A stretch of DNA of 64,000 nt, from contig NZ_DCLL01000029.1 in the NCBI RefSeq assembly GCF_002321025.1, positions 21,734 through 85,733 on the forward strand. The letters are read 5' to 3'. Source of the DNA: Acinetobacter lwoffii. GTDB taxonomy: Bacteria > Pseudomonadota > Gammaproteobacteria > Pseudomonadales > Moraxellaceae. Below, one piece after another: positions 33,898 to 42,529 of this stretch. The stretch's first letter is position 1; every line of letters begins with the position of its first letter. Both the position numbers and the translations under genes were made by a program. The notes below the pieces were generated by a model. That model worked only from the letters and a program-made list of their open reading frames with translations. It was not told the origin of the DNA and searched no databases.

Positions 33898-34629
33898 GGC
33901 TCTAGACTAGCAGAATAGATATGTTAGTCTAGAATCATGATAGAAAACAGCAAATTAAGTAACTATAAGATTAAAAAAATTATTCAGTGCTTTTGCATTG
34001 ATATTCCTGCTTCTAAAACAGCCTTATTGCTTAACTTGAACCGTAATACCATCAACTATTGGTACATGCTTTTTAGAGAAGCAATCTACGATCATCAAAC
34101 AGATTTAAGAGCAAAGTTTGTAGGTTCTATTGAAATTGATGAGAGCTATTTTGGAGCAAAAAGACAACGTGGTTTTCATGGGAAGTTGAAGCGAGGTCGA
34201 GGTACTTTAAAACAACCTGTATTTGGAATATTTGAAAGGAATGGTCGAGTTTATACAGAAATAGTCCCTGATTGTAAAAAGACTACATTACAACAAGTTA
34301 TCTTAGGTAAAGTTGCACTTGAAAGTGTAATTTATAGTGATGGTTAGCGTGGATACAATGGTTTGGTAGATGTTGGTTACTCAAAGCATTTTAGAGTAAA
34401 TCATGGAGCGAATGAATTTGCCAGAGGACAATGTCATATAAATGGAATAGGGTCATTCTGGAGCTTTTGTAAAAGAAGGCTAGCAAAGTTCAACGGTATA
34501 TCAAAAGAGTATTTTGATTATCATCTTAAAGAAACAGAATGGCGCTGGATGAGGGAGCCTAATGAGCTAGCAACAGAGTTGTGGGACCTCATTAGGTAAA
34601 ACTAAGTGCAAATCTGCTAGTCTAGAGCC
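33898..34629 (+). mobile_element. IS1595-family (IS1016-like) insertion sequence
   Basis: Perfect 17-bp terminal inverted repeats GGCTCTAGACTAGCAGA (33898-33914) and its complement (34613-34629) enclose one transposase gene. The 8 bp on either side (AATAGCAA left, TAATTTTA right) do not match, so the usual 8-bp target duplication is absent. The two flanks therefore probably came together by recombination or deletion. It marks the border between the lipid block and the recombinase/defence island. Confidence 0.88.
33937..34599 (+). pseudogene. IS1595-family transposase with internal amber codon
   Basis: The frame runs from ATG 33937 and contains the DDE-type ISXO2-like core: IEIDESYFG (first D), VIYSDG (second D) and HINGIGSFWSFCKRRL (catalytic region near the third acidic residue). 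It is interrupted by TAG at 34345-34347 exactly where the family has tryptophan (YSDG-stop-RGYNGLV), then continues in frame to TAA 34597-34599. One TGG-to-TAG change explains it, so the copy is inactive unless an amber suppressor is present. Confidence 0.85.
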
Positions 34630-34714
34630 TAATTTTAAATATTTTGATTTGTTGATAAACCTTATATAGACATCGCGATACTTTGATATTGGAAAATCAA
34701 ATGGTAAAGTTATT

Positions 34715-34730
34715 ACGTGATATATCACGT
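34715..34730. promoter_or_regulatory. 16-bp perfect palindrome upstream of the recombinase operon
   Basis: ACGTGATATATCACGT is a perfect palindrome 160 bp before the first gene of the recombinase cluster. It could be an operator for a dimeric regulator or a recombinase core site. The rest of 34630-34889 is AT-rich with no gene. Confidence 0.4.
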
Positions 34731-34889
34731 TAACTCATTGAGCTGTTCTGTGTTAGCTGGATATAAACATATAACATCATAATCGGTATTTTTAGGCTAA
34801 AGATATTCTGTTGGGCCTAAGTAGTAAATTTAGAAATTAACCATTTCAACTGTATTGAGCTTGTATAGCCAGTATCGATTGAGAGAGTC

Positions 34890-35384
34890 ATGATAGAAAA
34901 AATTGGGCATGCAAAAAAAACACCTGAAGTTCTAACTGAAGTTTTCTCCAAGTTAAGTTACGTTTTGATATTAGATTTACCAGATTTTATTCAAGATTTT
35001 GTATTGGATCTTAAAAATAAGATGGATGATGAAATCAAAAGAATGCTTGACCAAGCAGCAAAAGACAATCAAGACGTTGATGAATTTGAAATTTTAAAGT
35101 GGTTACTCGATACAATTGATGTAGCTCCTGAAGAAACTGAAGAGGTTAAAAAGCACCAACATAAAGAGGTGCATGCTGTGCTATTTACTTGTTTTTTTAC
35201 TCAATTGTCCGAGGCCTTAAGTCTGAAGTTATCAGAACATATGAGAGTGGAGTCAAAACCGCAGCGTTGTGTTAAAAAATTGACTCAAAGAACTTATAAA
35301 AAATATTTTGGTTTGCCTAAAAACTTCAAGCTCAAGTTAGAACGAAACCTGAAAATCAATTTTTACCCTGAAAAATTATGGTAA
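34890..35384 (+). CDS. hypothetical 164-aa protein, first gene of the recombinase cluster
   Basis: A helical protein of 164 aa with an acidic centre (EAPEETEEVKK-like) and a basic C-terminal third (CVKKLTQRTYKKYFGLPKNF, then KLKLERNL), which may bind DNA. GAGAG precedes the ATG. Only 4 bp separate it from the 788-aa recombinase-like gene, so it belongs to the same operon. No family is recognised. It could be the small accessory partner of the large recombinases, as small proteins are in other multi-recombinase modules. Confidence 0.7.
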   Translation: MIEKIGHAKKTPEVLTEVFSKLSYVLILDLPDFIQDFVLDLKNKMDDEIKRMLDQAAKDNQDVDEFEILKWLLDTIDVAPEETEEVKKHQHKEVHAVLFTCFFTQLSEALSLKLSEHMRVESKPQRCVKKLTQRTYKKYFGLPKNFKLKLERNLKINFYPEKLW

Positions 35385-35388
35385 CTGT

Positions 35389-37755
35389 ATGACTAATACT
35401 GATGGATTGTCAGATCTACACGAAGAAATCAAAGTATTGGAAAAGTGGGTAAATCAGTCACTTGGTGAAAAAAAAGCTATTTTCAAAGATTTCGACGTTC
35501 AAAATAAGAATGAGTTGTATGCTGCTGCAGAAAAAATCCAGGTTACTATTAAAAAAAAGAGAATTGTGACGGAACATAAAATTCTGGCTGGTTTAACTCA
35601 ATGGACTAAAATTGAACAAGAAGGGCATGAGTATGGTTATCTGTTGACTGGATTAATTTGTGAAATGCTCAAAGAACTTATCATTTTACCGAATTCTAGT
35701 TCTAAAGATAAAGAGCCTATCACAAACACAAAACTGATAGATTTTAAGCGAATAGTAGATGATGAAAGAGTACATAAGAAATTTAATCAACTATGTTATG
35801 CATTAAAACTGTTACTGCAGAACCAATTTAAAGACCGTGGGGAAAAAAAAATACCATGTGACAAAATTACCAATGAAATTAAAAAAATCGATGAATTTAA
35901 CACCAGCAATTTTAAAGAATTTTTAACTGGTGAAGAGATGCAAAAGCACTCCATCTCATTAGATTTAGACCGTTACATTGAGCAATTTTGTATTGTCTGT
36001 AATGAGCTTAACAACAGGGAATTAAATTCATCGAAGAAACTTAGTATCAAGGATTTGATAAAAAGAATAAAAAAGGAGATTGATGTAACAAACCACTCAG
36101 GGTCATCTCCTATTCATATAGAAAATGATGACACAGAAGTCGAGATAGATGAAAAATCAGCAACTATTCTTGATCCTACACATGATGATATCAGTAAGCG
36201 TGCAAGTTCTATGATATCCGATGAAAAGCTCAAAAAAATTATTCAGAGACGTGAAGTCCCATTTGTAAGTAATCCACTTTATCTAGCACCCAGTTTATTA
36301 CATCAGGTATACAACGTATTGCACGATTGTTATCAGGATAAAATGCTCAAAGAAAATAGTACAATCTTTTATGATCAATCTTCTTTGGCATTATGTGGCA
36401 TGATATCACTGCTGACTGGTCTGAGTCCTACTATCTTTAAAGATATTAATAATTTGATTGAAAAAGGAAAAATATTAGAAAAAACAAAAGTAAAAAGAAT
36501 AAAAAAAACAAAAGTAGCAGAAGAAACAGAAGTAATCGAAGTATCTTATTATTGGGTGATTGATCCAAAGTTGAATGTAAATCATTTGGGCATTATGAGT
36601 GATAAATTACAGCGCTATAACAAAGCCTCCACTTATAAATGGCATATTCCTAGTGCTTGGATTATTCAATTAAAAAAAAATGTTATTCAAGAACTATCTG
36701 TTCCTGAATACAATCGTTTTTTAAGGCAGCTTTTCAAACCGTATAATTTGGACAAGATTTCATGTGGAATTTTAGAAAAGCAAATATATTTCCATCTGAA
36801 TATGCAGACAGGTGATGATCTCGTAGCACACTTAATGGCAAATCACGATACGAATCATGTGGTTAATTGGTCCTATGAAGGGCGTAATATTGAAGAGATA
36901 AATAGACATTTTAAAAGATACATTGATTGTTTAATAAACCGAAAAAAAGGTGATCTATGGAAAAAAGAGCAGCATCCGGGTTATATCTTTGACCGAGAAC
37001 AACGTATAGGTAGTCAGCGTTGCTGGACTATCAAAGCAGCAACTCAATTTTTTAAAAATCTTTATGCTTATGTACAGACTACTTTAACGAATGATGAAGT
37101 CAATCGGATTGAGAAATTAAATGCTTATAGCATTTGGATGTGGCATCTGTCTTTAATTTGCCTCACTGTACGACCCACGATGGGTATGCCAGGTTTGATC
37201 AAAAATTATGATTCAAAATCAAAATTTATCTATATTCATGACAAAAAAATTGGTTCACGACAAGAAGGTCGTTTAGTGCCTGTAGTAGGTTATTGGCAAA
37301 AGCATTTTGATGCATACAGAGAGTATATAGATAAGACAATCACTGCATTAGGCATGAAATATCTGCAGGAGCAGTGGAAAAAAAATGAATTCATGCTGTG
37401 TGTTCTTATCCATCCTCAACTGACTTCCAAAAAGCATAGCGTTGACTTTATAGAAATAGCAGACAATCTTACTTTGGCACCAATGTCAGCAGCTTTTGTG
37501 ACGCATTACTTGAAAGAAACAGTTCAGATTTATAAAAACTGGCCAAGGCATTTTAGCAAAAACCATCTTGAACTCAGCAGTGATATTCATAATACCCTTT
37601 ATGCACATGATGGTATTGCCATGGGGTTTGGCCATACTTCATCCTTAAGTCCTTTTCATTACAAAACAGAAATTCAACAACAGGTTGAAGCGTTACTGAA
37701 AAAATTAGAAATTTTGGAGCTAGACTTGTTTACCCAGGAAAAATCGCGTGATTAA
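35389..37755 (+). CDS. large divergent tyrosine-recombinase-like protein (788 aa)
   Basis: A very large integrase-like protein. The N-terminal two thirds are unique and helical, with a low-complexity lysine-rich insert (KTKVKRIKKTKVAEETEVIE near residue 370). The last 200 residues show a worn catalytic frame: an arginine in LTVRPTMGMPGL (~595), a lysine strand (FIYIHDKKIGSRQEGR), RHFSKNH (~719) where HxxR is expected, and GFGHTSSLSPFHY (~746-758) ending in a candidate nucleophile tyrosine. It resembles the large integrases of gamma-mobile-trio-like islands (for example the VPA1269 family), but this needs a profile search. It overlaps the next gene by 8 bp. Confidence 0.65.
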   Translation: MTNTDGLSDLHEEIKVLEKWVNQSLGEKKAIFKDFDVQNKNELYAAAEKIQVTIKKKRIVTEHKILAGLTQWTKIEQEGHEYGYLLTGLICEMLKELIILPNSSSKDKEPITNTKLIDFKRIVDDERVHKKFNQLCYALKLLLQNQFKDRGEKKIPCDKITNEIKKIDEFNTSNFKEFLTGEEMQKHSISLDLDRYIEQFCIVCNELNNRELNSSKKLSIKDLIKRIKKEIDVTNHSGSSPIHIENDDTEVEIDEKSATILDPTHDDISKRASSMISDEKLKKIIQRREVPFVSNPLYLAPSLLHQVYNVLHDCYQDKMLKENSTIFYDQSSLALCGMISLLTGLSPTIFKDINNLIEKGKILEKTKVKRIKKTKVAEETEVIEVSYYWVIDPKLNVNHLGIMSDKLQRYNKASTYKWHIPSAWIIQLKKNVIQELSVPEYNRFLRQLFKPYNLDKISCGILEKQIYFHLNMQTGDDLVAHLMANHDTNHVVNWSYEGRNIEEINRHFKRYIDCLINRKKGDLWKKEQHPGYIFDREQRIGSQRCWTIKAATQFFKNLYAYVQTTLTNDEVNRIEKLNAYSIWMWHLSLICLTVRPTMGMPGLIKNYDSKSKFIYIHDKKIGSRQEGRLVPVVGYWQKHFDAYREYIDKTITALGMKYLQEQWKKNEFMLCVLIHPQLTSKKHSVDFIEIADNLTLAPMSAAFVTHYLKETVQIYKNWPRHFSKNHLELSSDIHNTLYAHDGIAMGFGHTSSLSPFHYKTEIQQQVEALLKKLEILELDLFTQEKSRD

Positions 37756-38113
37756 CAAAGAACTAAATCAAGAGATTCTAGAGCAATTACAAAATGCGAT
37801 TGAAACAGAAACAAAAGCAATTTTTAATCAAATTTCTGAGCTGATTGATCATAAATATACTCAGAAAAAGGTGAATGGTGTCGAGATTGATTTTAAACTT
37901 CTTGATCAACGAATTGCTGATAAATTTACAAACTATCAGCAAGTTTTAATAAAAGTTTGTGAGCATTCCCAGCTCAAAAAATATTTCCGCTCTTACCTCA
38001 AGGAGTGTTTTAAACACTTTAAAATTATTTGTGAACAAGAGTATCAGGAGTGGCAAAAAAAAATCCAGATCATGCAAAAATTTACGATATTAAATTACCA
38101 GATTGGAAAATAG
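37748..38113 (+). CDS. small helical protein of the recombinase cluster
   Basis: A 121-aa protein without recognised domains, largely helical (starts MINKELNQEILEQLQNAIET). It is squeezed between the two large recombinase genes, overlapping the first by 8 bp and the second by 64 bp. Such overlaps suggest translational coupling and a stoichiometric partnership. Its size and position match the small accessory proteins of multi-recombinase mobile modules. Function is inferred from context only. Confidence 0.6.
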   Translation: MINKELNQEILEQLQNAIETETKAIFNQISELIDHKYTQKKVNGVEIDFKLLDQRIADKFTNYQQVLIKVCEHSQLKKYFRSYLKECFKHFKIICEQEYQEWQKKIQIMQKFTILNYQIGK

Positions 38114-41100
38114 CAACATTACCGCGCCGCGATAATATTTTAACAGAGGACAAGTTGTGTTATGGAGCTATTCTTGCTGATTTTAAAGAAAAATTTTATG
38201 AAAAGTGGAGCTATTCTCTTAATAAAAAGACTCAAAATATAAGTTTACAATCTACAGTTGAAGCTCAGCAAAACTTAGTAAACATATTATTTGAATGTCT
38301 ATGTATATCATTAATTTTCGATCAAGGATGTATTCATCCTGAACGGCTTATTGCAATTCATGATGCAATTTTTGAAATGAATCTAGACAGTGGACTGTTG
38401 CCAATTTACTCTGGTTCAAAGAATCATGCCTACGTTTTCTCATACACTCTCTCATCTCAAAAATATGGCAATTTCTACCGTTATGATAGCCAAGGAGATG
38501 TGGAATTATGGCAAACACAGCAAATATATTTTAACGCAATCTCAATGCTTTGTTATTTGCGTATCCGAGAGCATCTTCATGGTAACCAAGGTTATGCATT
38601 ACAGTTTACATCGCCTCTTAGTATTTGGCAGCAAACACACGATGATCAAGATCAAAAAGTTAAGCGGGAAGATTTACTTTATAAGCGGCTAAAAGCACAC
38701 TTTAAAGATGTTGTTCCTGATCATCAATTTATCAAAGAGTTTGAGCGACGTCGTTTTTCTGCTTTCAAGCATATTGATTATGTTCTTTGGCAGGAGATTC
38801 CAAATTTAGATCTATTGAGTACAAGTGTACTTAATAACAAAATTATCACTACGCCTTTGATATATGAACAGCATATAGCTATTTATCATCAGCTTGATAC
38901 CTGGAAAACGATTCAAGAAAGAATTGAAAATACTCATCACACTGTAGAGCTTTCTGTTTTTACTAGTGGTCAGAACGTTAAAGTTTATAATGATAAACGG
39001 ATGGGTAAACGTAATGATATAAAATCATTGCTTTTATCATTTAGTGAAGATGGTAAAGAGTTGACACTAGCCAAGTTTAATGAAGCTTTGAACACAAGTA
39101 TTAATAAATCAGAGGGCGATATACGTTCCTATGAAGCTGGAGAGGGGGAATATATTGATTATGTGGTGGCAATCGCACATTTACGGATATGCCAATGGTT
39201 AAAGTATGAGCTAGGTTACAATTCTGGCTCTGGTAAAGCATCACTTCAGGTGGCATCGATAAAACGTTATTATCACAGCTTCGTTTCTGACTTTCTAATT
39301 TACATTTTAGAATATCAAATAAATTTGAATAATGCCATCGAAGAACAATTTGAAGAAATGTATGAGTACCTTATTTTAGAAAAATCAATGAAAGATCAGG
39401 AAAAGCAGGAAACAATCGCTGAGAAAAATGATAATAAAAAGCACGACACCTCTGGCTATTCTTTCGCGAGGTTAAAAACATTTCATCAGTATTTGGTCAA
39501 CAAGCATGATGCACCAGTAGTAGCGTACTTGTATGAACATCAGAGAGACAGCGGGAAATTTTTAAAAACACGGACCATTAGTCCGCAGATGTTTGAATTA
39601 ATGATGAAAATTGTGAAAAATTATCCACACATTTTAGGCATTTCAGGGAATGACATAGTTGCATTGCAATGGGTCTATCGACTCGCATTTAGACTAGGTT
39701 TGCGTATTGATGAAGTGACAGGCATCCGTCTCAATGATTTTGACTCTGCACAGCTTAGAAGTCATCTTAAAAATAATCGTTTATATTACGAAGCAAAGTC
39801 AGATCCTAAAGATACGACTTCAAATGAATCATCCAATTCAGATATTGAAAATCTGGTTTTAAAAATTCATTCCAACTCTCACCGTAATGTTAAAAACGAA
39901 AATGCAAATCGTCAGTTTGATTTATCCTATTTTTTAAATCCAAATGAATTTAAAGAGTTCTGTGATTTTTATAAAAAATATTTAGCTGCTTCTTTGGGCG
40001 AAGCGGAATTACAAGTACAGAATACATTACTCTTCACCTTTGAAAATCAACAATTATCAAAAATCACTAGGAGCTTGTTTAATCTGGTATTAGGGACAAG
40101 TGATCATTCATATACATTTCACGCATTTAGGCATAGTGCTGCATCACACTTAGCAATTTTATTGAAAGGCAGCCACCAGCTTATCTGTAGTTTTACTGAC
40201 TATGACTCTAGGTTTGTAGGTAGGCTTAAAAAGCATATATTGCAAAATATCGATCATGCATCATTACATAGCGCAGATGTATGGCAACGTTTAGCACATC
40301 TAATGGGGCATGAAGACTTTAACGTGACCGCAAGTAGCTATATACATCATCTTAATATTTTAATTGCAGACATGTTTTATACAGCAAAACGTGAATATCA
40401 GCCTGAATTGATTGGTGCATTACTAAAAAATAGCAAAATTATTAATGCTCAATTTAAATCCTTAAAGATATCTGAGGATGAATCAGCTTTTAACATTCTT
40501 CAAAAATCTAAGTTTTTTTTAAAGGTTTTTGAAAAACATAATGATCCAAAGCAATTCTTAAAAAAAGATGAAATTGAAAAAAAACAAATGAGTTTTTTAT
40601 ATCCAAAAAGATTTCTAGAATCATATCAGGAATGGAAAGCAAATGACCGGATCATAAATCCTGAAGACCAGCTTGTTAACTTAATAAAGTCAATTAGTAG
40701 ACAATTTTATATTTATAAAGATAAAGAAATAGCTAGAAGTGAGGAGCGTGATCTGCAAGAAATGGATTTAAATTGGGAGCGAATGATCAATTGGTCGTAT
40801 TTATATGGAATATGCCAGCCATTCATAATTGACAAAGAAATTACCCCAAAAGAAATTAAAAATTTTTATTATATTTTGGAAAATAAAATTTCATTGAAAA
40901 ATGATCGATCAGTTTTAGTTTTTGAAGCAGTCTGTCAAAAAGATTTAAAATTGTACGATTCATTTGTGGAGTTTATTACCAAAATATATTCAGACGTAGA
41001 ATCCTACTTAGATATAGAAAAATCAAGTTCAAGTGATTTTGATAAAAAAATAGGGAGTGAAGTTAAAATAAAATATTATAAAATTAGTAATAAAAAAGCA

Positions 41101-41202
41101 GATTCAAAGCATCATCTGATACAAAAAATTGTACTACAAAGTATCTTTTTTAAGATGAAATGCCTTGGAGTACCTTCCCTGGGTCAAAAGAAAATGGTCT
41201 AA
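38050..41202 (+). CDS. very large tyrosine recombinase (1050 aa)
   Basis: A 1050-aa site-specific recombinase, about three times the usual integrase length. The catalytic domain is clear: arginine I in RLGLRIDEVTGIRLNDFD (~552), HxxR in FHAFRHSAASHLAILL (~690), LAHLMGHEDFNVTASSY (~749-763) with the GH motif, and the nucleophile tyrosine in SSYIHH. A helical N-terminal region of ~500 residues and a C-terminal extension of ~280 residues flank it. The GTG start at 38050 overlaps the preceding gene by 64 bp; a later start is possible. All canonical residues are present, so this is probably the active recombinase of the island. The codons are very AT-rich. Confidence 0.85.
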   Translation: MAKKNPDHAKIYDIKLPDWKIATLPRRDNILTEDKLCYGAILADFKEKFYEKWSYSLNKKTQNISLQSTVEAQQNLVNILFECLCISLIFDQGCIHPERLIAIHDAIFEMNLDSGLLPIYSGSKNHAYVFSYTLSSQKYGNFYRYDSQGDVELWQTQQIYFNAISMLCYLRIREHLHGNQGYALQFTSPLSIWQQTHDDQDQKVKREDLLYKRLKAHFKDVVPDHQFIKEFERRRFSAFKHIDYVLWQEIPNLDLLSTSVLNNKIITTPLIYEQHIAIYHQLDTWKTIQERIENTHHTVELSVFTSGQNVKVYNDKRMGKRNDIKSLLLSFSEDGKELTLAKFNEALNTSINKSEGDIRSYEAGEGEYIDYVVAIAHLRICQWLKYELGYNSGSGKASLQVASIKRYYHSFVSDFLIYILEYQINLNNAIEEQFEEMYEYLILEKSMKDQEKQETIAEKNDNKKHDTSGYSFARLKTFHQYLVNKHDAPVVAYLYEHQRDSGKFLKTRTISPQMFELMMKIVKNYPHILGISGNDIVALQWVYRLAFRLGLRIDEVTGIRLNDFDSAQLRSHLKNNRLYYEAKSDPKDTTSNESSNSDIENLVLKIHSNSHRNVKNENANRQFDLSYFLNPNEFKEFCDFYKKYLAASLGEAELQVQNTLLFTFENQQLSKITRSLFNLVLGTSDHSYTFHAFRHSAASHLAILLKGSHQLICSFTDYDSRFVGRLKKHILQNIDHASLHSADVWQRLAHLMGHEDFNVTASSYIHHLNILIADMFYTAKREYQPELIGALLKNSKIINAQFKSLKISEDESAFNILQKSKFFLKVFEKHNDPKQFLKKDEIEKKQMSFLYPKRFLESYQEWKANDRIINPEDQLVNLIKSISRQFYIYKDKEIARSEERDLQEMDLNWERMINWSYLYGICQPFIIDKEITPKEIKNFYYILENKISLKNDRSVLVFEAVCQKDLKLYDSFVEFITKIYSDVESYLDIEKSSSSDFDKKIGSEVKIKYYKISNKKADSKHHLIQKIVLQSIFFKMKCLGVPSLGQKKMV

Positions 41203-42120
41203 AATGTTTTACCGGAGCAGTAGGGGGCTACAGTTTTTTTATATTAAAAAAATATATAAAAAACAGTGGTATATAACTTTATGTAATTCATGTTTGATTA
41301 TTTTTTCATTATTTATGTAAGGTTCCTCTTTTTTTTTGGTCAAAAAAAGGGACACTAAGAGGGAGGTGTGCACTCTGTGAGGTTGATTTTTGATAATTTT
41401 TTTTCTTGAGAATAGCCTGGACGAGAGATTATCAAAAAAAAATACTCAATAAATAAAAAGATTTTGTATGACTCACAGAAGAAAATAATATTAAATTTAA
41501 TTGTATTTTTTTATTATTCTTGTAAATTTATTCGGATATTATTTTTTAAATTTAATCTATAAAATATAAAATTATATATAAGGTAAATTTTATAGACTAG
41601 TGAGTTAATACAAATTATTTACCCTATAAATTGATTTGTTTTATTCTGTAAAATAGGGAAATTAGTTTTTATTTTTTATAAATAAAAAAATTAATTTTGC
41701 TAGATTTATAATATTAAATACAGCATAGAAAACTGGGTTGTGTTTTTGGTTTGATTTTATAAGCTAATTTTTAAATAGCCTAAGCAAATATATTTCAGAA
41801 AAATAGCCCAAGCCTTTGCTTTTTAAAACTGCTGTTTTACAAAGCAAAGGCTTGGGAGTCCACCAATATGATTATTTTTAGATTTTAATGAGATCCCAAA
41901 AAATGGAGAAGATAAATTAATTAGCTTAGGTAATCCTTCTATAAGTATGCAGCATAGATTTTGAGCTAAACACGCATCCTTGTATGTAGGTAAAATACAG
42001 GGATTTTTTCGGCTAAAATTTTGAAAAAATTAAGCCAGCATTCAATTTTAAAATATCACTAAAAAATGAATAAAAAATTCTAATTTGGTTTGACCAAAGA
42101 AAAAGATACCCATATGATAA
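41203..42120. other. AT-rich non-coding stretch after the recombinase operon
   Basis: About 0.9 kb with no supported gene, mostly A/T. It contains two clear inverted repeats. TTTTTGATAAT (41387-41397) pairs with ATTATCAAAAA (41428-41438). CCCAAGCCTTTGCTTT (41807-41822) pairs perfectly with AAAGCAAAGGCTTGGG (41841-41856) over an 18-nt loop. The second is not followed by a T-run and may be a recombinase site, an RNA structure or a terminator. No direct-repeat attachment site could be identified by eye. Confidence 0.5.
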
Positions 42121-42134
42121 TTACATTACAGCAA

Positions 42135-42203
42135 AATCTGTAATCGGGCGTGGAAACCTGAAAATTACTACAGAAGCATTAAAACCGCTTTAGCGGTTTT
42201 TTG
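42135..42203 (+). ncRNA. C4-antisense-like small RNA candidate (plus strand)
   Basis: The segment contains GGGCGTGGAAACCTG, ACTACAGAAG and then a terminator (AAAACCGC/GCGGTTTT with T6, 42181-42202). The pair GTGGAAA...ACC and ACTACAGAAG is also found in the opposite-strand element at 42215-42305. Acinetobacter genomes carry many C4-like (group I) small RNAs, and this looks like one. Promoter and ends are not determined. Confidence 0.5.
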
Positions 42204-42214
42204 TGCTTATTATG

Positions 42215-42305
42215 CTTAGTTTGCCATTATGGTAGGCCAGGCAGGGCAGTCTATGACTGGCCGTCTTCTGTAGTGCGGTATTTCCACCCCTGTTTGGTCT
42301 ACCTC
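42215..42305 (-). ncRNA. C4-antisense-like small RNA candidate (minus strand)
   Basis: Read on the minus strand: CAGGGGTGGAAATACCGC, ACTACAGAAG, then a GGCCAGTC-centred hairpin (ACGGCCAG with CTGGCC). It shares the conserved blocks of the plus-strand candidate and is convergent with it. The strong hairpin 42181-42200 could terminate both. The minus-strand 3' end is uncertain. Confidence 0.45.
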
Positions 42306-42360
42306 CATCTCGTGGAAAAGATGGTTGTAGATAGTCAACTCTAAACTACAGGTACTAAAC

Positions 42361-42429
42361 ATGAAGATTTTATTATCTAATCCCCCCATTTCTCTTAGGT
42401 CTCTTTTGTTAGCGCTGACTGGATATTGA
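42361..42429 (+). CDS. possible 22-aa peptide
   Basis: ATG 42361 to TGA 42427-42429 encodes a short hydrophobic peptide (MKILLSNPPISLRSLLLALT then GY). CAGGTAC precedes the ATG, a weak ribosome binding site. It lies directly after the small RNA pair and 100 bp before the HNH-domain gene, so it could be a leader peptide. There is no further support. Confidence 0.2.
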   Translation: MKILLSNPPISLRSLLLALTGY

Positions 42430-42529
42430 CGGTCATTTAATTCACAGCTTTAACCAAATCCAACTATATACATTTTCAAATTTCGTACTTGTGCGAAAGT
42501 AGGAAAGTGTTGCCTGGAGAAAATAAGAA

